Source: Phragmites australis (taxonomy: Eukaryota; Streptophyta; Magnoliopsida; Poales; Poaceae). Taken from it: a stretch of DNA of 64,000 nucleotides. The notes below the pieces were generated by a model. It had not been told where the DNA came from. It ran no database searches and saw only the letters and a list, made by a program, of their open reading frames with translations. Shown here one piece after another: positions 1 through 9,740 of this stretch (position 1 is its first letter; the number at the start of each line of letters is the position of its first letter). Position numbers and translations under genes: made by a program. Location: contig NC_084921.1 of assembly GCF_958298935.1 (NCBI RefSeq), positions 44,983,001 to 45,047,000 of the forward strand, in the 5' to 3' direction.

Positions 1-156
1 TCAGATGTCTTGAAATCGTAATACAGAGAGTTTTTAGACGATATAAAAAAAATAGACAAAAGAGAGGACCATATAGTTACAGCCACAACCCATTATCATG
101 TTTGGGGTTTTACCATAAACTTAACTGTGACACTTTTCCCCTTGAAATTGAACCAG

Positions 157-3100
157 GCATATCGAATACTGCATGCATAGGGTTAACATGTTGCGGCATT
201 ATGCCGTGAAACCAATTCTTATATTTGATGGAGGTCTTCTGCCAATAAAGAGCGATCAAGAGACAAAACGTGCAAGGTATGTTCCTTTTTGGGGCTTCAC
301 AAAGAACCTAACATGTTTCAGTTGCCAAGGACCATTTGCATTGCTCTTACACAATCTTAAATGTAATTGAGATATACATATAACTATGGCTATGATCACC
401 TGGGGCTTTCAACCTATATAATGCAGTTGTGATTTTACTACCAAGCGGTGGATATATTAAGGATATCCAGCTACACTTTGCTATTCTGATGCATTTTCTT
501 CTTGTTTTATGTGCTATCCGATGCTAAAAATTGTTGTCCTTCAGGTCAAGAAAGGAAAATCTTGAGCGTGCCAGGGAACACGAAGCAGCTGGGAATTCAC
601 GTGCTGCTTTTAAGTGCTATCAGAAAGCTGTTGACATTACACCTAGAATTGCTTCTGAACTGATCCAGGTACAGTTGTGAATTCCTTGTAACATCACCAA
701 ATCCTTACTGCCTATTAAAGTATTTCTAACAGGAATGGAATCGTTTGGGTAGACTTTTCTCAACATTGTTTCAAACTAATGCAGGTACTGAAGAAAGAAA
801 AGGTTGATTATATTGTTGCACCTTATGAAGCAGATGCACAAATGACATTCTTGTCTGTTAACAAACTTGTCGATGCTGTAATCACCGAGGATTCAGATTT
901 GATACCATTTGGCTGTTCTAGAGTAAGTACACTATTACAACCCTTTTCTCTGTGCTCAACATCCTCCATAATCTTTTCATTAATCAGCTAGATCCGCTTC
1001 CATAGCTTGTTGTATGTCCTCTAATTTATGTACATTGTATTCTAACTTGCAGATTATTTTCAAAATGGACAAATTTGGACATGGTGTTGAATTCCATATT
1101 ACACGATTAGAGATAAATAGAGAGCTTGACTTTAATGGATTCACGAGACAAATGCTACTCGAGATGTGTATTTTAAGTGGCTGTGACTATCTCCCCTCAT
1201 TGCCGGGAATGGGTGTGAAACGAGCTCATGCACTCATCCAAAAGCTTAAGTCTCATGAGAAGGTAAACCCTGTCTTCTCTGTTGCACATGCTAGCTTCAA
1301 ACCTAGTAAAAGTTTGACGAACTTTAGTGGCACGTATAATTGCAGATAATCAAGCACCTGAGGTATAGTGCTGTTTCTGTTTCACCTCAATATGAAGAGA
1401 ACTTCAAAAAGGCAATCCGGGCCTTTAAGTTCCAAAGGGTATATGATCCTGCTACAGAAAATATTGCCCATTTGTCAAGCGTTCCTCATGACCTCAGTGA
1501 AGACTTGGACTTTTTGGGCCCATATCCTTTCCAAACATATATTTAAATATTAAAGCTCTTTCATATGATTATCCACTGTTTCATATACTGTGAGGATGTA
1601 TTCCTTCCTTTATTAGGTCATTCTGTCTGACGACCACTGCATCTAGTTGAGTTTGGAAATAGCTAAGGGCTTTACCTTGGCACCATATCTCTCAATAACT
1701 CAAATTGTTTCACTCTCAGAAGAAACACTCATACATTAGGGCTTTTCCTTAATTGTTTTGTACATGGTTACCACAGAATGTTGCCAAAGGCATTGCACTA
1801 GGGAACATTGATCCACTTACAAAGGAACCATTTGAGGTACTTGTCCATTTCCCTTTTGGTGCTATTAGTTCTTCCTGCCCCCTTTCTTTCAGAGGAAAGA
1901 ATTTGGATAACTGCAAATTTATGTGAAAGCTACTGTTTTCCCTATTCATATCACATGTCCTTGTTCCTCCACTTCCAAATGTGATTTCTTCCATGCTGCT
2001 TCTGAGCTGTGTGCAATTACAGACACACAAATGTACACGGAAAAGCACGACATAACTACATGAACATACGAATAAAACAAACATGAGGGTTTATGGAAAT
2101 GCAATAATATTTCGTTAGAGAGTAGAGATAGGTGGTCATGGTTTCACATTCCTTATCTTTCCATCCACTAAAAATGCCTTTACCCAGCATACTATTTTTT
2201 GTGTCAGTTGTTACCACAGGTTACCGGCTGCACTTATTTGTTACACAGGACATGCGGGTTACCAATATTTACTTGTAACTTCTTTCCTTGATGGTCTTGC
2301 AGCCTGAACCAGAGTGCAGTGCACCTGCTGTTGATAAAGTTTATCCAACGAGAGAGTCTATTGTTCCTTCAAATGGGAGAAAGAGGCTAGATTTGCCTGT
2401 GCAGAAAAATATATTGACAAACTACTTCTGTATCCTCTCAACATATAGCAATTTCAATCAAGGAAAGCTTACATCAATCAAGTTTATTTACTATAGTGAA
2501 CTCTTTAGCTACAAGATAACAAGTTCACAATTATGGAAGTGCCTTGGACTTGATATCATGTACCCTTTGGCCCTCAATATTTAGCAGATGACGGTGTTGG
2601 CATCATGTGCAAATCTTTAGTATGCTACACCATTCATACCAACTTTTTATTTGGGTTTATTTTGCACCATTCGTATACAAGACTCAACTGTATATTTGAT
2701 TATCCTTGACTTGTATAAGGTTTAGCATCGCTTGAGGCAAAGCGGAAATTCAGGGCACCTAAAATTACACCTAAGCAACAAATACTGAATGAGTCTTCTT
2801 TGCCCAGTCCTCAAACTGAATACTTTGGTGCCCCTGATTCAATCGAAGATACTAGCTTGCCAACAAATCATATTCAAGTTTCTCAATGTAGTTCTGAGCT
2901 TTTGGCCTCCGAACCTACTCAAGATGATCCAGTCAGTGCTGCCTCTCAATGTAGTTCTGAGCATTTCAGCTGTGAGTTCCCCCGTGATGATTCAGCCAAT
3001 ATTTCACCCCAATGTAGTTCACTTGATGGTGGTAGTTATCCTCCTTCCGAGGACACAGGTATTCAAGAAAGAAAGGTATTTGTGTTCCCATCACTTTATT

Positions 3101-5120
3101 ACCTAAACATATCCAGTGTCCTATTCGTATGCTATTACAGCAATCATTTTTCTGTTGTCCTCAAAGTTTACTTGCACTATTCAGGTTGAGGCCGACTACT
3201 GCACTGGAAGTACAATACCAACTGGTTCTTGCTCAGTGGGTAATACCTCTGATTTGCGTGATTGATGCATGATTCCATCTGCAATCATGTTTTGGGTTAA
3301 TTTATTTATGAAAAATCAAAATAATCTTAGCATTGATTCCAGTATTTTATGTGTGTCTTTTCTCCTTTTCTAGGAAAGTTGCCTGGCATATCAGAGCCTT
3401 CTTTACTTCCACACAACAGGGAACCATATATACCAGTTCAACATTATACCGAAAGCAATGTGGCATCTACTGATAAAGACATCACTGTAAGGAATTCATA
3501 CTTCAAAACAGTAAATAAGGGGGCTCACACAAATCAAGAAGACAAGTTAGACGATAAAGAGGATTCTGAAACTGGTAATCACACTCTTTCTGGAGATCAA
3601 CTGTGGAACTCTGGCATGTTGAAGAGAAGAAAACTTTCTGGTCTCCAAAGTTTTGAGGATGTAAGTGATTGTTTGCCTGATTCTTTTCATCGTCACATGG
3701 CAGTTACTCCATTAGTTTGAACTTTGAACCATGGTACATAGCTGGTCTTAATTGTGCTGTTTAGCAGGAAATGTTGCAGCCGATTAGTTCTGACGAGAGT
3801 CCACCAGTTGTTGATGAAGGTAATAGTCTACTTTAATTTTAGTTTATTTACTTCATTTGAGAATTTGTGCCTTTCCTTGTTTTGTTGGATATGATCAAAC
3901 GGACTTGAAAGGATGGCAAACAACATCAGTTATGCTCATCTGTTTCTGGTTACTGTACATGCAATTTGAGGTCATACTTTACTCATTTTCATGCTTGCAG
4001 ATGTTGTGCATGTTTTGATAATACTTGTCAGCTTAATGATCATGTCTCTGAATGCCCGTCTTTTCGGCATACAAAGCTTTCTTTTACAATTAATTTATTA
4101 TAATATATCAAGTCCATAGCGAAGTTCAGCATTTAGGAGACATTTTGCCAATAAGTTGCAGATGCAAAGCTTGGTGTATGTCTCGCAGATGCAATCTTAG
4201 ATGCTTCTCAATCTTCCGTGTGGTTCTTTCTTTATTCTAGCATAAATATTTGACAGATTATCATTAAGACACCTTTCTTAAATCTTAATATATTTGTTTG
4301 ATCTTAAGAAACCCTGTGAATTTATGAGAAACTCCTGCAGGTTGTGGTACTGATCGCCTTGATGATACGAACATAAAAACTGAAGGCAGATTTGGATGCA
4401 ATGTTTCCCATGTCAATAGGTACAGTGGCATAGCAGAAAAATCAATGGATAAGTTCGCTGCATTGATATCATCTTTCAGATACCCAGGCTCCCGAGCCAG
4501 TGGCCTTCGCGCTCCTTTAAAGGATGTGAAGAACACACTTTCTGTGAGGTATGCAGCTTTGGAACTTTCTCAGTGGCTCTATTTTTTTTAAAAAAATAAA
4601 CCAAGTATGGACAGTTTACGTACCAGAAATAGTACAGTTCGTCACGAACGAGTATTATTTATTATAGCATGTTTATTTCTGTTGCAGCTCTGTTCTCAGA
4701 CCTCCAGAACGAAGTAAATTCAGATGTTCAGCTAAGAAAACAGATCTAGGGCCTCATTCAAAAAGCAGACATACAAGTGATGATAAGAAAAATGCCGGCG
4801 GCCCTCCTGATATCAGCACATTTGCATACAGGCCTGTGAATTTTTTTCCTTCTGATCAAGGCAAAATCACAACTACAGATGATGTTGATGGCCTCCCTGA
4901 TCTGGGCACGTTTGCATACACACCCATGGCATCTACTGTCTGCCGTCCTGATCGGAGCAAATTCACAGGTACAACTATGAGAATTGTGGACAGCCCTCCT
5001 GATCTAAGCACATTCGCGTATAATCCAACAAGAACTGTGGTCAGGCGTGCCGAAGGGAGCAGGTTTGCAGGAACAACACTAAAGGCAGCTGGAGGGACTT
5101 CTCGGAACCAATTCAAATGA
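157..5120 (+). CDS. EXO1: Exonuclease 1 (EXO1), 13 exons, 5' end outside the window
   Basis: RAD2/XPG-family 5'-3' exonuclease and flap nuclease of mismatch repair and double-strand-break end resection, acting in the nucleus. Exons read as 157-276, 545-668, 785-922, 1053-1262, 1346-1521, 1764-1836, 2303-2429, 2720-3075, 3185-3239, 3374-3660, 3768-3819, 4341-4548 and 4688-5120 (TGA). All join in frame to give 785 residues. The first exon opens inside the XPG-N domain just before EYCMHR; about 70 N-terminal residues, including the first catalytic Asp, should lie upstream. Metal-binding acidic residues are visible in FDGG, YEADAQ, TEDSD and SGCDYLP, followed by the helix-hairpin-helix GMGVKRA. 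The C-terminal half is low complexity, as usual in this family. Two introns are U12-type (separate entries). No disruption is seen, so the gene looks functional. Confidence 0.95.
1522..1763 (+). other. U12-type AT-AC intron in EXO1
   Basis: The exon ends after GGGCC and the intron opens with ATATCCTTT, a perfect U12-type AT-AC donor (consensus ATATCCTTT). TTTTCCTTAAT at 1743-1753 matches the U12 branch-site consensus TTCCTTRAY, with the branch A 11-12 nt before the terminal AC at 1762-1763. Joining 1521 to 1764 keeps the frame (LGP then WLPQN, as expected for EXO1). No GT-AG alternative gives a frame-consistent joint here. Confidence 0.92.
2430..2719 (+). other. U12-type GT-AG intron in EXO1
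   Basis: The donor is GTATCCTCT, one base off the U12 consensus GTATCCTTT. A branch element ATCCTTGAC at 2702-2710 fits TCCTTRAY, and its A at 2709 lies 10 nt before the AG end at 2719, the spacing favoured by the minor spliceosome. The splice joins NYF-C to LASLEAKRKF in frame. There is no strong polypyrimidine tract before the acceptor, which also argues for U12 type. Confidence 0.85.
4797..5079 (+). repeat. Triplicated STFAY motif in the EXO1 C-terminus
   Basis: The last exon encodes three spaced copies of a short module: PPDISTFAYRP, LPDLGTFAYTP and PPDLSTFAYNP. Two of them are followed at similar distance by a basic S-K/R-F element (RSKFTG, GSRFAG), and a further RSKF lies before the first copy near 4715. 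The RSKF-type elements loosely resemble the MLH1-interacting MIP box (R-S/T-K-Y/F-F) but lack the second aromatic residue. The repeat is seen directly; any partner-binding role is inference. Confidence 0.75.
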
Positions 5121-5973
5121 AACCACTGCTGCACATGTTGCCTCCTGATCTGACCTGAATAAACCATGCTGCGGTGAAACACTGACCGAAGCATTTTCAA
5201 TTTTGAACGGATGGAAGCCATTCGGAGATTGGAAGGCTGTTAGTAGCTGCGGAGGCCCCTTATTTCAGAGCCCATATGAAGCTGTTCATCCATGCTGTGA
5301 AAGCACGTCACTAGCAGCAGCTCTTCATTTCAGAGCTCATTTTGTGTGCTGCGTGTGTGAAAACCAAGTGTACATGCCCATTTGTCTGACTTGCCGCCTG
5401 GATGGCTTAGTAGCAGTCCCATTTGTGCGTCTGAAAAAAGCATCATCATCTGTGACTGTATTTAAACTGCAGCCAGGATACCGTTGTACACCTGTATCTG
5501 TATTTTCAATTCTTATGGGCATGATTCAGACACTATCTTTGTTAAGTTCAAAAAAGAAAAAACCGGTTCGGAGTAAAACGGAAATATGTCCTGCCAATTC
5601 ATGATCAAGCTGAAAGATTCGTAATACATGTAAGGTGGTGTCCTTAACATAGTTTAGTTTACCATTTGTTCATTGTTCTGCCAGCCATTCTCACAGAAGG
5701 CAGAGCAAATGAACTTCCAAACAACTGATTCAAAAAAAAAAGTAGAGAAAAGGATATAGTTTTTGGAAAGCTTAGAAGAAAGATATGAGAGAAAAAATCC
5801 AAGGGATTTCACTTACAATGTACTACATATAATAGTAGTAATACTCCGCACGAATCTCAGCGCAATCAGCCTTACCAGCCCACGGGTCTCCAACCCGCAC
5901 CAGCTAATCTCCCGAGTTTCGGCGGCCTCATCTGTACAGACTAGGCTAGCGAGAGTGCTGACTCACACTGGCC
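5121..5973 (+). other. EXO1 3' UTR and short intergenic region
   Basis: The EXO1 3' UTR starts at 5121; an AATAAA lies at 5158-5163 and is a candidate poly(A) signal. Short open frames here have no recognisable product. The sequence turns GC-rich from about 5890, consistent with the promoter and 5' UTR of the RRM gene beginning at 5974. Confidence 0.5.
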
Positions 5974-6831
5974 ATGACCCGACGCCGCCGGGGCAAGCGC
6001 GGGCGCACGAGCCCCGACCCGCCGGCGAAGCGCCGCCGAGGCGGCCCGCCGGGTTTAGAGGTGGACGAGCCGGAGCCCGCTCCGGCTCCAGCGCTGGCTC
6101 CTGCGGGGGCCGCGGCTCCGCAGCCGTCGATGGTGATGGTCGCGGGGCTACCGCCCGGGTGCGGCGTGATGGAGCTCAAGTCGCGGCTGGAGGCGTACGG
6201 CCCCATCGCGCGCTCCCGCGTGGACGCCGCTGCGGCCACCGGTTACGTTACCTTCCGGTCCGGCGAGGCCGCCGTGGCCGCCATCGCCGCGTCCCTCGAC
6301 CCCGACGGCGGCATCACCATCGGATGCAAGAAGGTAATGGAACGACCTTCCTTTTATCAGTAAATGAGCTAGATTTCCTGAATTGCGGTGCGGTGTTTGC
6401 TCGATTCAATGGTAAGGGAGCAATCGTTTTTCCTCGATTCGGTGCTCAATGCTAAGCATGTACTACGCAGTAAAGCTTCGACCCCAATTCAGGCTTGTGA
6501 AATCCCTACTTACTTAGCATTATTCATCTGTTGTTCAGTGACAATAGCTACTTCACAGTCCCAATTCCTTTAGACCTCAGTTCAGACTTGTGAAATCCGG
6601 ACTTAATCAGATTTTTGTCTCTTTCATGTGATACAGGTTTTAATTGTACAGGCCAGTGAGGCGCTAAATAACTCGAAAAGCGTAGTTCGAGCTGCTGACC
6701 CAGCAGGGCAATCGTTGCATGATGCAACGGCGAATAATGTGATTGATGATTCAGCCGTCCCGAGCTCCAAAGCAGCTTCAAGAGCGACCTACAAAGCTCG
6801 AGAAATAGTCGCCTATGATGATCTGTTCTAG
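5974..6831 (+). CDS. Small RRM-type RNA-binding protein (At1g27050-like family), 2 exons
   Basis: Exons 5974-6333 and 6637-6831 give 184 residues. The N-terminus is very basic (RRRRGKRGR, AKRRRGG), probably a nuclear localisation signal, followed by an Ala/Pro-rich linker. The single RRM spans about residues 50-125: VMVAGLPPG is the RNP2 strand and GYVTFRSGEAAVAAIAA the RNP1 region, weakly conserved. The C-terminus ends in REIVAYDDLF, the hallmark tail of a small uncharacterised plant family (Arabidopsis At1g27050-like). The intron is phase 0 (AAG|GTAATGG...ATACAG|GTT). The molecular role is unknown; RNA binding is inferred from the fold. A perfect donor-like GTAAGT overlaps the TAG stop (see findings). 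Confidence 0.8.
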
Positions 6832-7029
6832 TAAGTATTAAGTAGCCTTCTCTAGGGAAGGGAGGAGCCAGCTTGGTCTTGTATAATGCTAGGAACTTAA
6901 GCTGCGCCTGTGTAGGTCGCAATGTTGCGCTGTAGTGAGCAACTGTTTCCTGTCTTCAGTATGTATCATGAAAAAGTTTTCATGGAAACATGGTGAGCTT
7001 TTGTGTCTTTAAGCATGTTATTATACACC
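6832..7029 (+). other. 3' UTR of the RRM gene
   Basis: No coding signal. The sequence carries the expected AT-rich trailer before the minus-strand copia fragment that starts near 7030. Confidence 0.4.
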
Positions 7030-7458
7030 TATCTCAAAGATGGTGCTTCATCACGAGGTCTAAGATCTCCTTAGACACCGTGGTGTAGAGCCAGTTGACA
7101 ATGGCGTAGTCGACCATGACCTATTTCGGGTCGGCAGGGGCCTGTGCCAGCGCAGTGTTGATGTGGGCACTGAGTGCAAACTTGCCAAAGGTGTCGAAGA
7201 ACATGCACCATTGTGTGTAGTTTGATTCTGAGAGATCGATGGTGATAGGAACATGCGATCTGATGCCGACCATCTCAATTGTAGAGTCAGGTGCTAGCGC
7301 TAGAGTAGGGTGGACACCTGTGCCGGCGCTGGCGTGGTCAGGGGAGGAGGGAGGGGAAGAAGTAGAGGAAGATGAGTTGGTGGCGTTGGAGGCCATGGCA
7401 GCGGAAGGTTGAGGTGTGAGCTTGCTATCGATTGCAAATTGAACCTGCTCTGACACCA
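7030..7458 (-). mobile_element. Copia retrotransposon leader and start of gag (fragment)
   Basis: Read on the minus strand, a tRNA-iMet primer-binding site (TGGTGTCAGAGC, consensus TGGTATCAGAGC) covers 7442-7458. A gag start MASNATNSSSS follows about 45 nt later, then the copia gag N-terminal signature ITIDLSESNYTQW. The frame is broken before the usual YAIVNWLY block and the element stops near 7030. The LTR that should precede the PBS is nearly absent: integrase sequence lies within about 50 bp. Confidence 0.8.
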
Positions 7459-8204
7459 TGAAGGCGATTGTGAGATGATGGAGACTGCAGATTTTTGCCA
7501 CAATGGGAAAGTCCAAATATAATGCGAATAATCATCAAGAATTACTAAGTAATATTTGAGACCGGAGTTGCTTACAATGGGAGAGGTCCAGACATCTGCA
7601 TGAAGAAGCTGGAAGGGGGAGAAGCTAACGATAGAAGAAGGTGAAAAAGGTAAACACACATGTTCGCCCAATTGACAGGCATGGCAAATGTGCGACTTGA
7701 TTTATTACAAAGAGAATTCAAAGGAGCTCAAAGTTTATTTAGGGAGTCATGTCTGGGATGACCAAGTTGTTGATGCCACAGACCGGTGGAGGCAGCGCCG
7801 ATGTAGAGACAAAACGGTGATGACGAACGAAGGGGATAGGGGGTACAGCTCGCCATCACTGTTACATCGGAGAATCACCATCCGCGTGTGAAGATCCTTA
7901 ATAAAGAAGTCAGAATAATCAAATTCAACAGTGACGGGGTTGTCACGTGTGAGTGCACGAACATATACTAGGTTCTTGATTAAATTTGGAGAGAGTAAAA
8001 CATTACGAAGATGTAAGGGAGTGGAGGAAGTTGAGATGAGCGATGTGCCGGTATGAATAACAGGGAGAGTATTGCCATTGCCAACTTCAATTTTTGAAGG
8101 ATCAGATGAGGGATAAGAGAGTGAAGAATACCAGGACTGGAAGCAAGACGATGCTTCGGTGTCCAAGAACCATCCAGACGAGCCTCCGGCCGGAGAACAA
8201 TCAA
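7459..8204 (-). mobile_element. Copia pol fragment: protease to integrase N-terminus
   Basis: Minus-strand reading gives a degenerate protease/spacer segment (VGNGNTLPV, LRNVLLSPNLIKNL, PVTVEFD), then the pre-integrase zinc-binding segment with CHACQLGEHV, then the integrase core start (LLHADVWTSP, YYLVILDDYSHYIWTFPL). It is truncated directly after that block. The frame is interrupted between the protease and integrase parts. A dead relic, fused to the gag leader of a second copia copy at about 7459-7510. Confidence 0.82.
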
Positions 8205-9040
8205 ATGCAGCCTAGCCGCTCATGCAGAGTGCTCTATCAAACTTTCATCTGCAGGTGAACCGTTTGAATCATAGGCTATGTGGTTAATGTTATTTTATTT
8301 TTCCCTTGTTTCCTTAATGATGAATCAATGATATAATAATAAATACAGGATGTATATATCCGAGGATAAAAAAGCCAGAACTCTTTTCATTATTAAAAAA
8401 AAGGCTAACCGTTTGAGTGAACTTTTACATTAAGCAATATGATGACTAGTCCAAAATTAGGCGAAACAGACCAGCAATCCTATTGGAGCCCCCGTCTCCG
8501 TCGTCGACCTCGAGATCGAGGGAGGAACATCCAACCGGAGTATGCCAGGCCAGGGCAGGCGTCGCGTCTGCAAGGCAGCATGGCACGCAGATTTTTGACC
8601 AAATCATGCTGCTTACCACAACGTAATCAAAGACTTCTTGGAGCCTTCCCTTCCACGTTCAAACTCTGATCGCAATTGTTTTTTCTGTGGCCTTACTTTT
8701 ATGGAGAACGATGAGCCAACGCATGGCTAGAATATGCATGGTTTAGTTGAATGGACCGTTTGGTTTACTTAAGAGTCGTGTATCTTCGTGTGGCCAGTCA
8801 AATAGCGCCCACTAGCATTGTGTAAGGCCGGAATTTTGGGGAAATTTGTTGGTTGCTTCTATCTGCTATGTTGTCTTCACTCATAGGTCAGCGCTCGGCA
8901 GCTTGAAACTCTTGAAGATTGCATCCAGGAATATTTTCTTTTTTCTCTCAAGAACCAGATGCATCACTACTGTATTGTATACTTCTACCCGACCCAGAAA
9001 TACAGAATATGGTTTGTATGCAATGATGAATAGCCACTGA

Positions 9041-9045
<5 letters not shown>
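8205..9045. other. Intergenic, no gene recognised
   Basis: Short open frames only (for example 8439-8669), none with a recognisable domain. A short A-tract lies at about 8395-8402. No transposon ends identified. Confidence 0.35.
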
Positions 9046-9080
<35 letters not shown>

Positions 9081-9453
9081 AAAACTAGTATGTACTCCTG
9101 GGTGTATGTACTCCCACCTCTCATATACCACTTTTACACGTGTGTTATACTTCTTTATCACTTTAAATATACTTCATTAGTAATTATAAGATACTACAAT
9201 ACAAATCCCACGAAAATTTTTATGAAATTCCATGATTTTTATCATAATTTGCGTATATACTTCTTTTATGTATAAAAAAGAGTATATAGCAAAAATGAAA
9301 TGTTAACATTGAATTTTTTTTCATACAACTCATATTGAAGTATCTTAGAATTAGTATTAGAGTATACTAAAAATGATAAAAGAGTATAAAGTGTTTGTTT
9401 AGGTGGTATATTGCATGTGGGAGTACATACTCCTAGGAGTATAGAATAGGTGT

Positions 9454-9506
<53 letters not shown>
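9046..9506. repeat. TA microsatellite split by a MITE
   Basis: (TA)n tracts at 9046-9077 and 9457-9506 flank the element at 9078-9456. Together they look like one TA-rich target or a target duplicated and expanded after insertion. Confidence 0.8.
9078..9456. mobile_element. Fold-back MITE, about 380 bp
   Basis: The ends form an inverted repeat: the left starts AGGAAAACTAGTATGTACTC and the right, read in reverse, AGGACACCTATTCTATACTC. Both then share TATGTACTCCCAC and ATATACCAC. Pairing continues imperfectly inwards (left CACTTTAAATATACTTCATTAG against the reverse of 9333-9395), so most of the element can fold into one hairpin. It is flanked by TA on both sides, compatible with a Tc1/mariner (Stowaway-like) or PIF/Harbinger target. 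The superfamily is not certain and no transposase is present. Confidence 0.75.
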
Positions 9507-9508
<2 letters not shown>

Positions 9509-9740
9509 CTTTCAGTTACATCTGTAAAGGGAGAAGTCCGATGGGTAGCTCAAAACCAAAGGTGCCCAAGTATTTCATCAAACAAACACAGTTGGTAAAG
9601 CGGTCCATCCAACATTAGCCCAGCCCTGCTGCGCACATCATTTTCCTTTAGTAGAATCACAAGAAACTATCTGATCTGGTGTTTATTCTTCGCGTGCTGT
9701 GTCGAAAGGTAAATGTGATACATTACAAACTAACCAGCCA

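Noticed and set aside
5763..6455. 230-codon open frame overlapping the RRM gene
   Set aside because: Different register of the GC-rich first exon; the RRM frame with its splice sites and family tail explains the region better.
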